Assembly (NCBI GenBank): GCA_021325575.1
Contig: JAJPGW010000007.1
Coordinates: 186,001 to 250,000 of the forward strand
Source of the DNA: Gammaproteobacteria bacterium
GTDB lineage: Bacteria; Pseudomonadota; Gammaproteobacteria; DSM-16500
Direction of reading: 5' to 3'
DNA length: 64,000 nt
In this document: positions 43,194 through 52,546 of the stretch, piece after piece
Layout of the letters: the number at the start of each line of letters is the position of its first letter
Numbering within the stretch: the first letter of the stretch is position 1
Program-made: the position numbers and the translations under genes
Notes under the pieces: model-generated
What the model saw: the letters and a program-made list of their open reading frames with translations, nothing else
Database searches by the model: none
Told to the model about the DNA's origin: nothing

Positions 43194-44982
43194 CAGTCAC
43201 AGAGTTAGGAGGGGTAAGAGCTTTTGACTCAACCGGTTTCTTTTTGAAAAGTTTTTGATCTTTGGCTAAATCAACGAGGTAAGCATAATTCTTGTCTTCG
43301 CGAACTTTATCTTCTTTTCTCCATTGGGCATCAGGCTTGGAAATTTTGGCTTCAAATTTGGCCGCATGTGCTGGAATATCAGAAACGACAGCGGCTTTCC
43401 TTTTTATGGTTTCGCCAAGCATGGTAGGGATGGTTTCTTTGATATCCTTAAGATCTCTGCCTTCAAGATAACGCGATTGCAGCCACAGGAGTTTTCTCAT
43501 GATGTTTTTTTGTGTAAGTTTTGGTGAGGTTTTGTCTTCTGATTGTAGCAAAGATTGTTGAGTTAATTTTTTTGCACTTGAAGGTGTAATTTTCACTTCT
43601 GCTAAAAGGCCATTAATTATCTCGGGTAAATGTTCTCGAAGAGGCTTGTCACGATCAATACAATCACTATTCTTTTGAGCAATACCCGGTGCGTGAGTTA
43701 ATTTTACGGTTTCGGCGGTTTGTAAACCGAGAAATACCCGTTTATCGCCGGAATAATTTCTGTCTCTAATCGGGCTGTCAAATTTTAGATTGGGTTTTCC
43801 ATCTTCGGTAACTGCATTACCCGGGGTAATCACGATACCCGTTCGAAGTCTATTGTACTTTGTCTTTTCCATGTTTTTAAAAAACTTACCGGCTGCAGCA
43901 AAAGCTGCCTGAGATAATAGAGCGGGGTTTTCTGTTTGTTTAAATTTTTCTTCGAGCATTTCTTTAGCTTTCTCAGAAATTTCTTTATCGGTGGTTGCGT
44001 CTAAATTGATGACAGTCTCCGCTGTGACAAGGCCTTTACCATCTCCGAGATTGGTATAAACAGCATAGGGTCCATGAACCCAGACCCCCGATTTTTGAAA
44101 ATGATATTCTTCTGGGGTATCGCCTTCTGGCATCATTTTCAGACGTTTCGTCTTGCTATGGGGTATGTAACGATCGCCCGCGGTTTCGTTCAGCATATCA
44201 ATGCTTTGCCAGCTAGCGTTAATAACAATCTGAGCACTTTCTTTGGGTAATAGTCCTTTAGTTTGTGCATCACGTATTACAAGTTGATAGCCATTCTCAT
44301 CAGTCGGAGGTTCAATTGCTATAACTTCTTGGCAATAATGGACAGTGATATTAGGGTTTTTATCAATTTTACGTTTTAGTCTTGAGCATACTTTCGGCCA
44401 ATTAATAAAACGTTCCGCGATCTGAACGCCATAGATAGCTTTATCAGGAAGCTCTGATTGATCAAGTACTCGGAATAATTTATCAGGTGGACCAAAAACT
44501 TGGTTTTCAGGATCTTTATCACATAATCGTTTGTATTCAGCGACCATGTCGCGACAGATTTCTTGGACATCTTCAGGGGTTGATTCTGATTCATAGTGTA
44601 AGTAATAGTTGCAATCACGCAAGTGATCGAGTTTGGGATCCCCTTCATCTAAAAAAAATTGTTCGTATGGTTTAGGACCCTTAGGTGTCGCAGTTTTTTG
44701 CTCGGTGACCAGCGTAGCCAAGGCGCGAACAAACTTCACACTTTCTTGTATGCATTTTTCTGTAGTTTTAGTGCTGCTTCCTGCAGTCTTTGAATTATCT
44801 CCCATTTTTGGCTTTGGATAATGTAATCCAAAATTAAGTCGACAGGCTGATCCGTTAGAAGTGCCTTCACCGAGTCGGGGTTTCATTTCTTTTAAGATGA
44901 CTTTACGGCCGCGACTAGCTTCTTCGAGCGCTGCAAACATCCCTCCGTCGCCGCCACCTATAATTATTGTTGTTTCGGGCAT
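43156..44982 (-). CDS. FAD-dependent oxidoreductase family protein, unknown substrate
   Basis: 608 residues from the ATG at 44982, with GGGA upstream; an ATG five codons earlier is possible. The N-terminus is a Rossmann FAD/NAD-binding motif, TIIIGGGDGGMFAALEEASRGRKVILKEMKPRLGEGTSNGSACRLNFGLHYP-region, with the second GSxCR-like loop, typical of DAO-type flavoproteins. A VINASWQS stretch near residue 255 supports the fold. The C-terminal ~150 residues are charged and unrelated to a domain I know. It heads an apparent operon with a sensor kinase, a response regulator and yheS. A signalling or redox role is inferred from context only. Confidence 0.7.
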   Translation of the reverse strand: MPETTIIIGGGDGGMFAALEEASRGRKVILKEMKPRLGEGTSNGSACRLNFGLHYPKPKMGDNSKTAGSSTKTTEKCIQESVKFVRALATLVTEQKTATPKGPKPYEQFFLDEGDPKLDHLRDCNYYLHYESESTPEDVQEICRDMVAEYKRLCDKDPENQVFGPPDKLFRVLDQSELPDKAIYGVQIAERFINWPKVCSRLKRKIDKNPNITVHYCQEVIAIEPPTDENGYQLVIRDAQTKGLLPKESAQIVINASWQSIDMLNETAGDRYIPHSKTKRLKMMPEGDTPEEYHFQKSGVWVHGPYAVYTNLGDGKGLVTAETVINLDATTDKEISEKAKEMLEEKFKQTENPALLSQAAFAAAGKFFKNMEKTKYNRLRTGIVITPGNAVTEDGKPNLKFDSPIRDRNYSGDKRVFLGLQTAETVKLTHAPGIAQKNSDCIDRDKPLREHLPEIINGLLAEVKITPSSAKKLTQQSLLQSEDKTSPKLTQKNIMRKLLWLQSRYLEGRDLKDIKETIPTMLGETIKRKAAVVSDIPAHAAKFEAKISKPDAQWRKEDKVREDKNYAYLVDLAKDQKLFKKKPVESKALTPPNSVTDEPQHKNSNGVA

Positions 44983-45103
44983 ATTAAAAAATCCCATATA
45001 TTACGAAATTAGTTAGAAATTATAACAAAAGTAAATTAATAGAACTACTAGTTTAACTTTATTCATTGAGAATGAATCATGCGTATCTCCTAAAATAGCT
45101 AAT

Positions 45104-45685
45104 TTAAGATTTGCTGATTCGAATATAAGAAAAAAGTTTGACCACATCTTGTACGCCCGCAGTGTCTTTTGCGAGCGCAGCCGCTTCCTCGGCTTGTTCG
45201 GGCGGCACAATGCCCATTAAATAAACAACTCCATTTTCGGTGACGACTTTTATCAAATCCGGATCAACTTCATTGTCTGCTAGAAATTGTGTTTCAAGTT
45301 TGGTGGTAATCCAACTGTCGCTAACGCGGGTAAGGGGTGAAGAAGGTGTTGAAAGGGTAGTTTTGTTATAGACCGTTTGTACGTCGGGGATAGTTTTCAC
45401 TATTTCAGTGAGTTTGTCACGCTTTTCTTTATCAGAAACTTCACCCGTTAATAATACTTCACCATGAAACGTTGCAACTGAAATATTGTCATTTTTATAT
45501 TGATCAGATCCGTTAAAAATTTTGTGATAGGCTTGCATGCAAATATAACGGTCGTTTAATTTTCGTTGCAAGCTATGTCGGTCATAAACCGCTTGAGCGC
45601 CGGAACTTGCAACGCCGGCGCCAGTCACACAACCCGTGAGCAACACTGTCATCATGACAATTAAAAAAAACGTCCTGTTGTTCAT
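45104..45685 (-). CDS. BON-domain lipoprotein (DolP-like), second copy
   Basis: 193 residues. Lipoprotein signal FLIVMMTVLLTGC with lipobox Cys at 19. Two BON domains follow: VATFHGEVLLTGEVSDKEKRDKLTEIVKTIPDVQTVYN and VVTENGVVYLMGIVPPEQAEEAAALAKDTAGVQDVVKLFSYI. DolP (YraP) keeps outer-membrane integrity. It differs from the adjacent copy at 45698-46270 but shares the layout and the SSLTRxSDxWITTK segment, so the two are tandem paralogues. It lies at the end of the lpoA-yraN-diaA-dolP series. Having two dolP genes in tandem is unusual. Confidence 0.9.
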   Translation of the reverse strand: MNNRTFFLIVMMTVLLTGCVTGAGVASSGAQAVYDRHSLQRKLNDRYICMQAYHKIFNGSDQYKNDNISVATFHGEVLLTGEVSDKEKRDKLTEIVKTIPDVQTVYNKTTLSTPSSPLTRVSDSWITTKLETQFLADNEVDPDLIKVVTENGVVYLMGIVPPEQAEEAAALAKDTAGVQDVVKLFSYIRISKS

Positions 45686-45697
45686 TTTATCCTTGTG

Positions 45698-47225
<1,528 letters not shown>

Positions 47226-47239
<14 letters not shown>

Positions 47240-48620
47240 TGTGTATTTCTGCCATCGGTAATCGACGATAAATTTGATGCGAAGAAGACAAGGTCAAAGC
47301 GCCTGTCGCACCGTACAGTGGAAAATAAGGGAGTGTCGTTAAACGCGGCAATTCTCGACTAATCGCATAGGCATCACGTCCAACGGCATATAAACGTCCG
47401 TTGTTGTGCGAGGATTTTAAAAGCCAGGGAATATCGGCAAAAATCACGCCATTCAAATCAGAATCTTTTTGTGGATTCGGTGATCCGGAATAAATAACAG
47501 ATGTGGAATAAACTGGAATATCCGATGCATAATAATAACGTAATAAGGGCACAATTTGACGTGCGCTGTTTGGTTCTGCTAATAAGAAAATCACGTCAAA
47601 ATCTTGGCGACGTTGTTTTTCGAGTAGTGTTTTGTTGGTTTCTTTTTCGGATTTTTTGCGATTGTCTTCGACCGGATTGACGTGCAATAAACTCGCGATC
47701 GCTTGGTTGTAATCCGTGTTTTGATTAAAGAAAAGTGTGTCCGTCACGCCACCACCCAAAGACTGCCAGCGCGACGTTAAATTGCCGCCCATGCGATGTC
47801 CCCAAGCATTATCAGGCGCGATAATGATTGCGTGTGAACGTCCTCTGCTCCAGGCTTTATCCGCGACTTGTTGAATTTCATCGACCGGTGATAAACCAAA
47901 TTCGTAAAAATTCGTTGGCAAGGAACCCTCTGTATAATTTAACGCGAGTGTCGGAACGCGAATACTGCCTGAATTTACGAGATTTTGTACATCTTCTTTG
48001 GTGAGGGGACCCACAATAACATCGGCGCCTTCAGAAACCGCTTGTTGATAGAGTGCCGCAATATTTTGATTGCCGCTGGTATCAAAAAATGAAATCGTCT
48101 GTTGCACGTGTGTTTTAGCGAGCGTCTGGTAATAAGCGCTTAAAAAACCATTTCGTACTGCATGACCGTTTGCACCCATCGGTCCTTGCAACGGCAACAA
48201 TAATGCAATATGACGCGGCGTGTGATCATCGGCGATCGCAGTGAGTGTGCCATTGCTGGAAAATAAATTATTCGCAGGATGGTTAGGATTTTCAGAACGC
48301 CAAGCGGCTAACTGTTGCACGAGATCGTGTGAGTTGCTGTTATATTTTTTGCTGATTATCGCAAGCTTGATCCAAGCTGCGCGCTCTGGATTAGATGGAG
48401 TAGACGCACTCGCCAATTCATGCGTTGGGATGTGTTGCAATCGGTCCCAAATCGTGTTGGTATTGCCTTGCCAGAACGCATCCTCCGTCAAAGCGGCGCG
48501 TGTGGTTGTGATATCATCGGGTGAATAGCTGCTATTCGACATAAATCCAGTCGTACCAGCACAACTGGTGACAACCAATGATAGAAAAATAATAGATGTA
48601 ATAAAGATATTTTTTAGCAT
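47226..48620 (-). CDS. lpoA: Lipoprotein activator of penicillin-binding protein LpoA (short N-terminal part)
   Basis: 464 residues from the ATG at 48620. Signal LKNIFITSIIFLSLVVTSC with lipobox Cys at 20; upstream starts (48632, 48686) would spoil this. LpoA activates PBP1A from the outer membrane. The C-terminal periplasmic-binding fold is clear (RHIALLLPLQGPMGANGHAVRNGFLSAYY, ADVIVGPLTKEDVQNL, HAIIIAPDNAWGHRMGGNLTSRWQSLGG). E. coli LpoA is 678 residues; the N-terminal TPR-like domain here is only about 115 residues. It is divergent from rsmI with start codons 20 bp apart. Operon continues yraN-diaA-dolP. Confidence 0.93.
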
Positions 48621-48640
48621 AATGGGTGACATTTTATTGT

Positions 48641-49483
48641 ATGAACATAAATAACCAGGGCGTATTATACATTGTTGCGACGCCAATGGGTAATATTCAA
48701 GATATTACTTTAAGGGCGATAGATGTATTAAAATCGGTCAATTTAATTGCGGCGGAAGACACTCGCCACAGTGCTCCATTATTGAACAGCTATGGTATAA
48801 CAACTTCTTTGATTTCACTCCATGATTTTAATGAGCGGGAAAGGACGGTGACTTTATTGGGTCATTTGTCAGAAGGCAAAGCAATCGCATTAATCAGTGA
48901 TGCAGGAACGCCATTGATTAGCGATCCGGGTTATTTTCTGGTTCGTGAAGCACGTGAAGCCGGTTTTAAAGTAGTGCCCATTCCAGGTCCCTCTGCACTG
49001 ATTGCAGCATTAAGTGCTTCAGGTCTACCCACCGATCGATTCGTGTTTGAAGGTTTTTTACCCATAAAAACCAAAGCGAGAACGGATCGTTTACAGGAAT
49101 TGGTGACTGAATCACGAACGATTATTTTTTATGAAGCCCCGCATCGGATTTTGGATGTTTTAAATGACTTAAAAAAAGTATTTGGCGATGAACGAAAAGC
49201 CGTGATCGCACGAGAGCTGACGAAAAAATTTGAAACGATTTTCGGAGCACCATTAAAAAAATTATTAGAATGGGCTGAAAAAGACGCGAACCAACAGCGC
49301 GGTGAATTTGTTTTATTAGTTGAAGGCGCTGAAAAAACCATTTCTAGTGAAGAATCTGAAAAAATTTTAAAAATACTTTTAGAATATTTACCTTTAAAAA
49401 AAGCCGTGGAAGCGGCGGCTGAAATTACAGGTGCCCGAAAAAATGATTTGTATGAAAGGGCATTGCTACTGAAACGAGATTAA
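48641..49483 (+). CDS. rsmI: 16S rRNA cytidine-1402 2'-O-methyltransferase RsmI
   Basis: 280 residues from the ATG at 48641; a GTG at 48626 would add five. RsmI methylates the ribose of C1402 using SAM. TPMGNIQDITLRAIDVLKSVNLIAAEDTRHSAPLLN at the N-terminus, ALISDAGTPLISDPGYFLVREA, and VPIPGPSALIAALSASGLPTDRFVFEGFLPIK are the SAM-binding and active-site blocks of the family. It is divergent from lpoA, the usual rsmI/lpoA gammaproteobacterial arrangement. A large inverted repeat follows. Confidence 0.96.
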   Translation: MNINNQGVLYIVATPMGNIQDITLRAIDVLKSVNLIAAEDTRHSAPLLNSYGITTSLISLHDFNERERTVTLLGHLSEGKAIALISDAGTPLISDPGYFLVREAREAGFKVVPIPGPSALIAALSASGLPTDRFVFEGFLPIKTKARTDRLQELVTESRTIIFYEAPHRILDVLNDLKKVFGDERKAVIARELTKKFETIFGAPLKKLLEWAEKDANQQRGEFVLLVEGAEKTISSEESEKILKILLEYLPLKKAVEAAAEITGARKNDLYERALLLKRD

Positions 49484-49503
49484 TTGCCAGTGGCTTACCG
49501 TCC

Positions 49504-49655
49504 AAAAGCACCCCTCACCCGTCGCGCTTCGCGCGCCGACCTCTCCCACAAGGGGAGAGGTGAAAAATATTCTGCGTTGATGAATCCGGGATCACCTCTC
49601 CCCTTGTGGGAGAGGTCGCAACGCGTTTTTTGCGTTGCGGGTGAGGGGTGCTTTT
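49504..49655. repeat. Large inverted repeat (REP/MITE-like), unrelated to the other repeats
   Basis: Left arm 49504-49563 begins AAAAGCACCCCTCACCCG and ends CACAAGGGGAGAGGTGA. Right arm 49592-49655 is its complement with a changed inner part (GCGCTTCGCGC versus CAACGCGTTTTTTGCGTTG). The arms pair over more than 40 bp, with a ~28-bp loop. It lies after rsmI and before the converging glycosyltransferase gene. Confidence 0.85.
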
Positions 49656-49676
49656 CGATGGGAGATGCGTTTGCGC

Positions 49677-50837
49677 TTAGAATGCTTTGTTGATTGCAGA
49701 ACGATACGCACTAGCATAATGCATCGCCGCATTCGTCCAATCAAATTTTTCCGCATGACTCGCATTTGTTTTGCCCATTTTTTTTCTGAGATCCCAATCA
49801 TGAAAGAGTTCCGCCATTTTGTCGGCCCAGGCTGAGCTTTTTTCTGCGGGAACAAGATGGGCTTGTAAACCCGACTCCTGAAGAAAACGTGTGGCTTTGG
49901 TATCGCTCGAAATCAAAGGTTTCCCCGCCGCCATCGCTTCGATTTGGACAATTCCAAAGGGCTCTTCCCATGCGGGTTGGGTTGCAAAGAGAATCATTTT
50001 TGCTTCAGACATTAATTTCATTTTGCTTTCGCCGCGCACATAACCGGTAAAAATTACGGAGTCTTCAGGAATGTGAGCGAAATCCTGACAATTTGTCACA
50101 ACCGTTAGATTTAATTTTTTTGCAAAAGTTTGTAATTCAGATTCGTATGAACCGGTTCCAGCAATCATCAAGGATGTTTTTACGCCTTTTTTTCGTAATT
50201 CCGCATAGGCTTCGATTAAAATGTGAAACCCTTTTTCTTTTTCGAGCCGGCCGATTGCGAATAAATAATTTTTTTCTGAAGATTCAGAAAAAGGTTTCCA
50301 GCTGGCCATATCAATCCCATTGCCAATGATTTTACTTTTTTCTTGAGTATTTAAAATATTGTGCGAGGCATCTTCCATGAAGGGCGTCAGATGGGTCGTG
50401 AGTGAGGCGTGTCGCAAAATGGTCAGGCAACGCTTTTGGACTGTGCGTCGCTTCATTCGATCTGAATTGTTCGTCAAAATATCGCTGTGACTGGTAATAA
50501 CGTAAGGAATTCCCAATTTTTTCCGGATTTGAAGCGCGATATAACCGCTGCGATAAAGTCCCTGGGCATGAATTAAATCGATTTTTTCACGTTCGCATAA
50601 TTTAAAAAGTGGCGTGAGTTTTTTTCTAGAAGTGAATAAAGCAGGTTTCGCAAAAGGGCCGGAATACCATTTCACGCCATTTTCCAGCAATCGATGTGAT
50701 TCCTCGGAATCCGATGCGGTATAAATGATGCTTTCAATGTTTTGTTTTTTTAATGAAATCGGCAAAAAATGCAAAAATTCGGCAAGGCCGCCGATTTTGA
50801 CATCAGTTTCGCGATGACATAAAAATAAAATTCTCAT
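49677..50837 (-). CDS. Glycosyltransferase family 4 protein
   Basis: 386 residues, GT-B fold. N-terminal half has a GGLAEFLHFLPISLKK-type acceptor segment (residues about 16-32) and HAQGLYRSGY; the C-terminal half has the family core FAIGRLEKEKGFHILIEAYAEL, the donor loop and the EPFGIVQIEAMAAGKPLI E-x7-E motif that binds the nucleotide sugar. It transfers a sugar from an NDP-sugar, most likely for LPS, glycolipid or exopolysaccharide. It stands alone, with no sugar-biosynthesis genes beside it, so its acceptor is unknown. It is divergent from the permease gene. Confidence 0.88.
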   Translation of the reverse strand: MRILFLCHRETDVKIGGLAEFLHFLPISLKKQNIESIIYTASDSEESHRLLENGVKWYSGPFAKPALFTSRKKLTPLFKLCEREKIDLIHAQGLYRSGYIALQIRKKLGIPYVITSHSDILTNNSDRMKRRTVQKRCLTILRHASLTTHLTPFMEDASHNILNTQEKSKIIGNGIDMASWKPFSESSEKNYLFAIGRLEKEKGFHILIEAYAELRKKGVKTSLMIAGTGSYESELQTFAKKLNLTVVTNCQDFAHIPEDSVIFTGYVRGESKMKLMSEAKMILFATQPAWEEPFGIVQIEAMAAGKPLISSDTKATRFLQESGLQAHLVPAEKSSAWADKMAELFHDWDLRKKMGKTNASHAEKFDWTNAAMHYASAYRSAINKAF

Positions 50838-50863
50838 TAAAAAAACCCTTAAAAACTTACTCG

Positions 50864-50896
50864 AAATACTACTTTAAATCGCAAAAATAAGCTATT
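50864..50896 (+). promoter_or_regulatory. Promoter block shared with rnpB
   Basis: AAATACTACTTTAAA (50864-50878) and GCTATT (50891-50896) are found with the same 27-bp offset in front of rnpB (54637 and 54664). TTAA follows one base after GCTATT in both. As a -10 it reads TATTGT; the -35 is ACTTTA, 17 bp away. Confidence 0.5.
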
Positions 50897-50928
50897 GTTA
50901 ATGCTTCATCATCAATGACGGAATCGTT

Positions 50929-52446
50929 ATGGAATTTCAACGAGCGATCGGCCCTTGGGGCTTATTATTTGCGGGTATTGGTAGTGTCATTGGATCCGGT
51001 TGGTTATTCGGGCCTCTTTATGCGGCGCAAATTTCAGGACCTGCTGCCATCATTTCTTGGTTGATCGGCGGATTGTTGATGATCCTGATTGCGCTCACGT
51101 TTGCTGAATTGGGGACCACGTTCCCCGTTGCCGGCGGCCTCATTCAATTTGCACAAAAAAGCCATGGCCCCCTAATGAGTTTTATGATTGGCTGGATGGT
51201 TTGGATTTCCAGTGTGGCGGTAGCACCTGTTGAAACCATGGGATTATTACAGTATGCAGCAAACTATATTCCCGGATTGGTATTGTCGACAAAAGGATCG
51301 CACGTTCTGACTTATTTCGGCATGTTTATTGCAGCATTAATTATGCTGCTCATGTGCGTGTTAAATTTTTATGGCGCGCGTTTTTTTAGTCGCTCAAATA
51401 ATTTTATTACTGCCATCAAATTGATCGTGCCCATATTGACGATAATTATTTTGATTGGCTGGAATTTTCAAATAAAAAATTTCGATTATCCAGGATCGGG
51501 TTTTGCGCCTTATGGTTGGCATGGGATTTTTGCGGCATTACCATTGGGTGGTGTGATTTATTCTTTTCTGGGTTCGAATACGATTTTGCAATTAGCCGGT
51601 GAAACAAAAGATCCGCATCGAAATATTCCGCTTGCTCTGATTGGCTCTATGGTTTTTTGTACGGTTTTATACACGCTGCTCCAGATTGCTTTTATTGGTT
51701 CGATCCAGCCACACTCGATTGCTGAAGGATGGGGTAAATTACATTACTTAGGTGACAGCGGTCCCTTTAGCGGCATCATGATGGCCATGGGATTAACTTG
51801 GTTTGTCATGGTGATTTATGCCGATGCGATTATTTCACCTTTTGGAACTGCTTATATTTATACGGCATCCACTGCGCGAATCAGTTATGGGTTGAGTGAA
51901 ATTGGCTTTTTACCCGAAAGTTTAAAAAAACTTACCAAACACGGCGTGCCCATTCGCGGTATTTTACTGAATTATTTTGTCGGCCTTTTATTATTTTTCC
52001 CATTTCCGGGTTGGCAAAAACTCGTTGGATTTGTGATTTCCTGTATTATTGTTTCTTATATTATAGGCCCCATTTCATTAATGGTACTCCGCAGAAAAGA
52101 ACCCGATATCATTCGACCGTTTCATCTTCCGATGGCAAAAATCATTGCCTTTGTCGCATTTTACATCTGCAATTTATTAATATTTTGGACGGGCTGGCAA
52201 ACGGTTTACAAAATGATGATTGCACTCGCGATTGGATTTGTGTTTTATGCCTATCATTGTTTTAAAGAAAAAAATAATGTCTGGTCAGAACAACTGAAAT
52301 CTTCCTGGTGGTTGATTCCCTATTTGATTTTACTGTCTGTGATTTCCTACCTTGGAACATTTGGAGGCGGAACTAATCTCATTCCATTTGGCCTGGATTT
52401 TGCGGTAGTGGGGGCGTTAACGGTCTTGATTTTTTATTTGGCGTAA
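50929..52446 (+). CDS. Amino acid permease (APC superfamily)
   Basis: 505 residues with about twelve membrane helices. The N-terminal RAIGPWGLLFAGIGSVIGSGWLFGPLYAAQISGPAAIISWLIGG is the substrate-binding first helix of the APC family, including the GSG unwound segment. It likely imports an amino acid or related amine by proton symport. Legionella-like bacteria use amino acids as carbon sources, and several such permeases per genome are usual. It stands alone between a glycosyltransferase and a PLP-fold fusion gene, and it has a promoter block shared with rnpB. Substrate unknown. Confidence 0.9.
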   Translation: MEFQRAIGPWGLLFAGIGSVIGSGWLFGPLYAAQISGPAAIISWLIGGLLMILIALTFAELGTTFPVAGGLIQFAQKSHGPLMSFMIGWMVWISSVAVAPVETMGLLQYAANYIPGLVLSTKGSHVLTYFGMFIAALIMLLMCVLNFYGARFFSRSNNFITAIKLIVPILTIIILIGWNFQIKNFDYPGSGFAPYGWHGIFAALPLGGVIYSFLGSNTILQLAGETKDPHRNIPLALIGSMVFCTVLYTLLQIAFIGSIQPHSIAEGWGKLHYLGDSGPFSGIMMAMGLTWFVMVIYADAIISPFGTAYIYTASTARISYGLSEIGFLPESLKKLTKHGVPIRGILLNYFVGLLLFFPFPGWQKLVGFVISCIIVSYIIGPISLMVLRRKEPDIIRPFHLPMAKIIAFVAFYICNLLIFWTGWQTVYKMMIALAIGFVFYAYHCFKEKNNVWSEQLKSSWWLIPYLILLSVISYLGTFGGGTNLIPFGLDFAVVGALTVLIFYLA

Positions 52447-52479
52447 GCGGTTTATATGAGCTAAGTACGGATAATTAAA

Positions 52480-52508
52480 CTGACAAACCCTGTTTTTTAG
52501 TATAAAAT
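52480..52508 (+). promoter_or_regulatory. Promoter of the 691-residue gene
   Basis: CTGACA (52480-52485) and TAAAAT (52503-52508) with 17-bp spacing, about 38 bp before the ATG at 52547. It is a close sigma-70 match. Confidence 0.55.
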
Positions 52509-52546
52509 ATACCCAAATCTAATTATCCTTTTAGACTAAAAAGTAT

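Noticed and set aside
45060-45080. ATTCATT-GAG-AATGAAT inverted repeat, considered as a Fur box or terminator
   Set aside because: It fits the Fur consensus only with a gap, and no T-run follows.
49484-49855. Frames on both strands at the end of rsmI
   Set aside because: They run through the large inverted repeat and the glycosyltransferase gene in the wrong frame.
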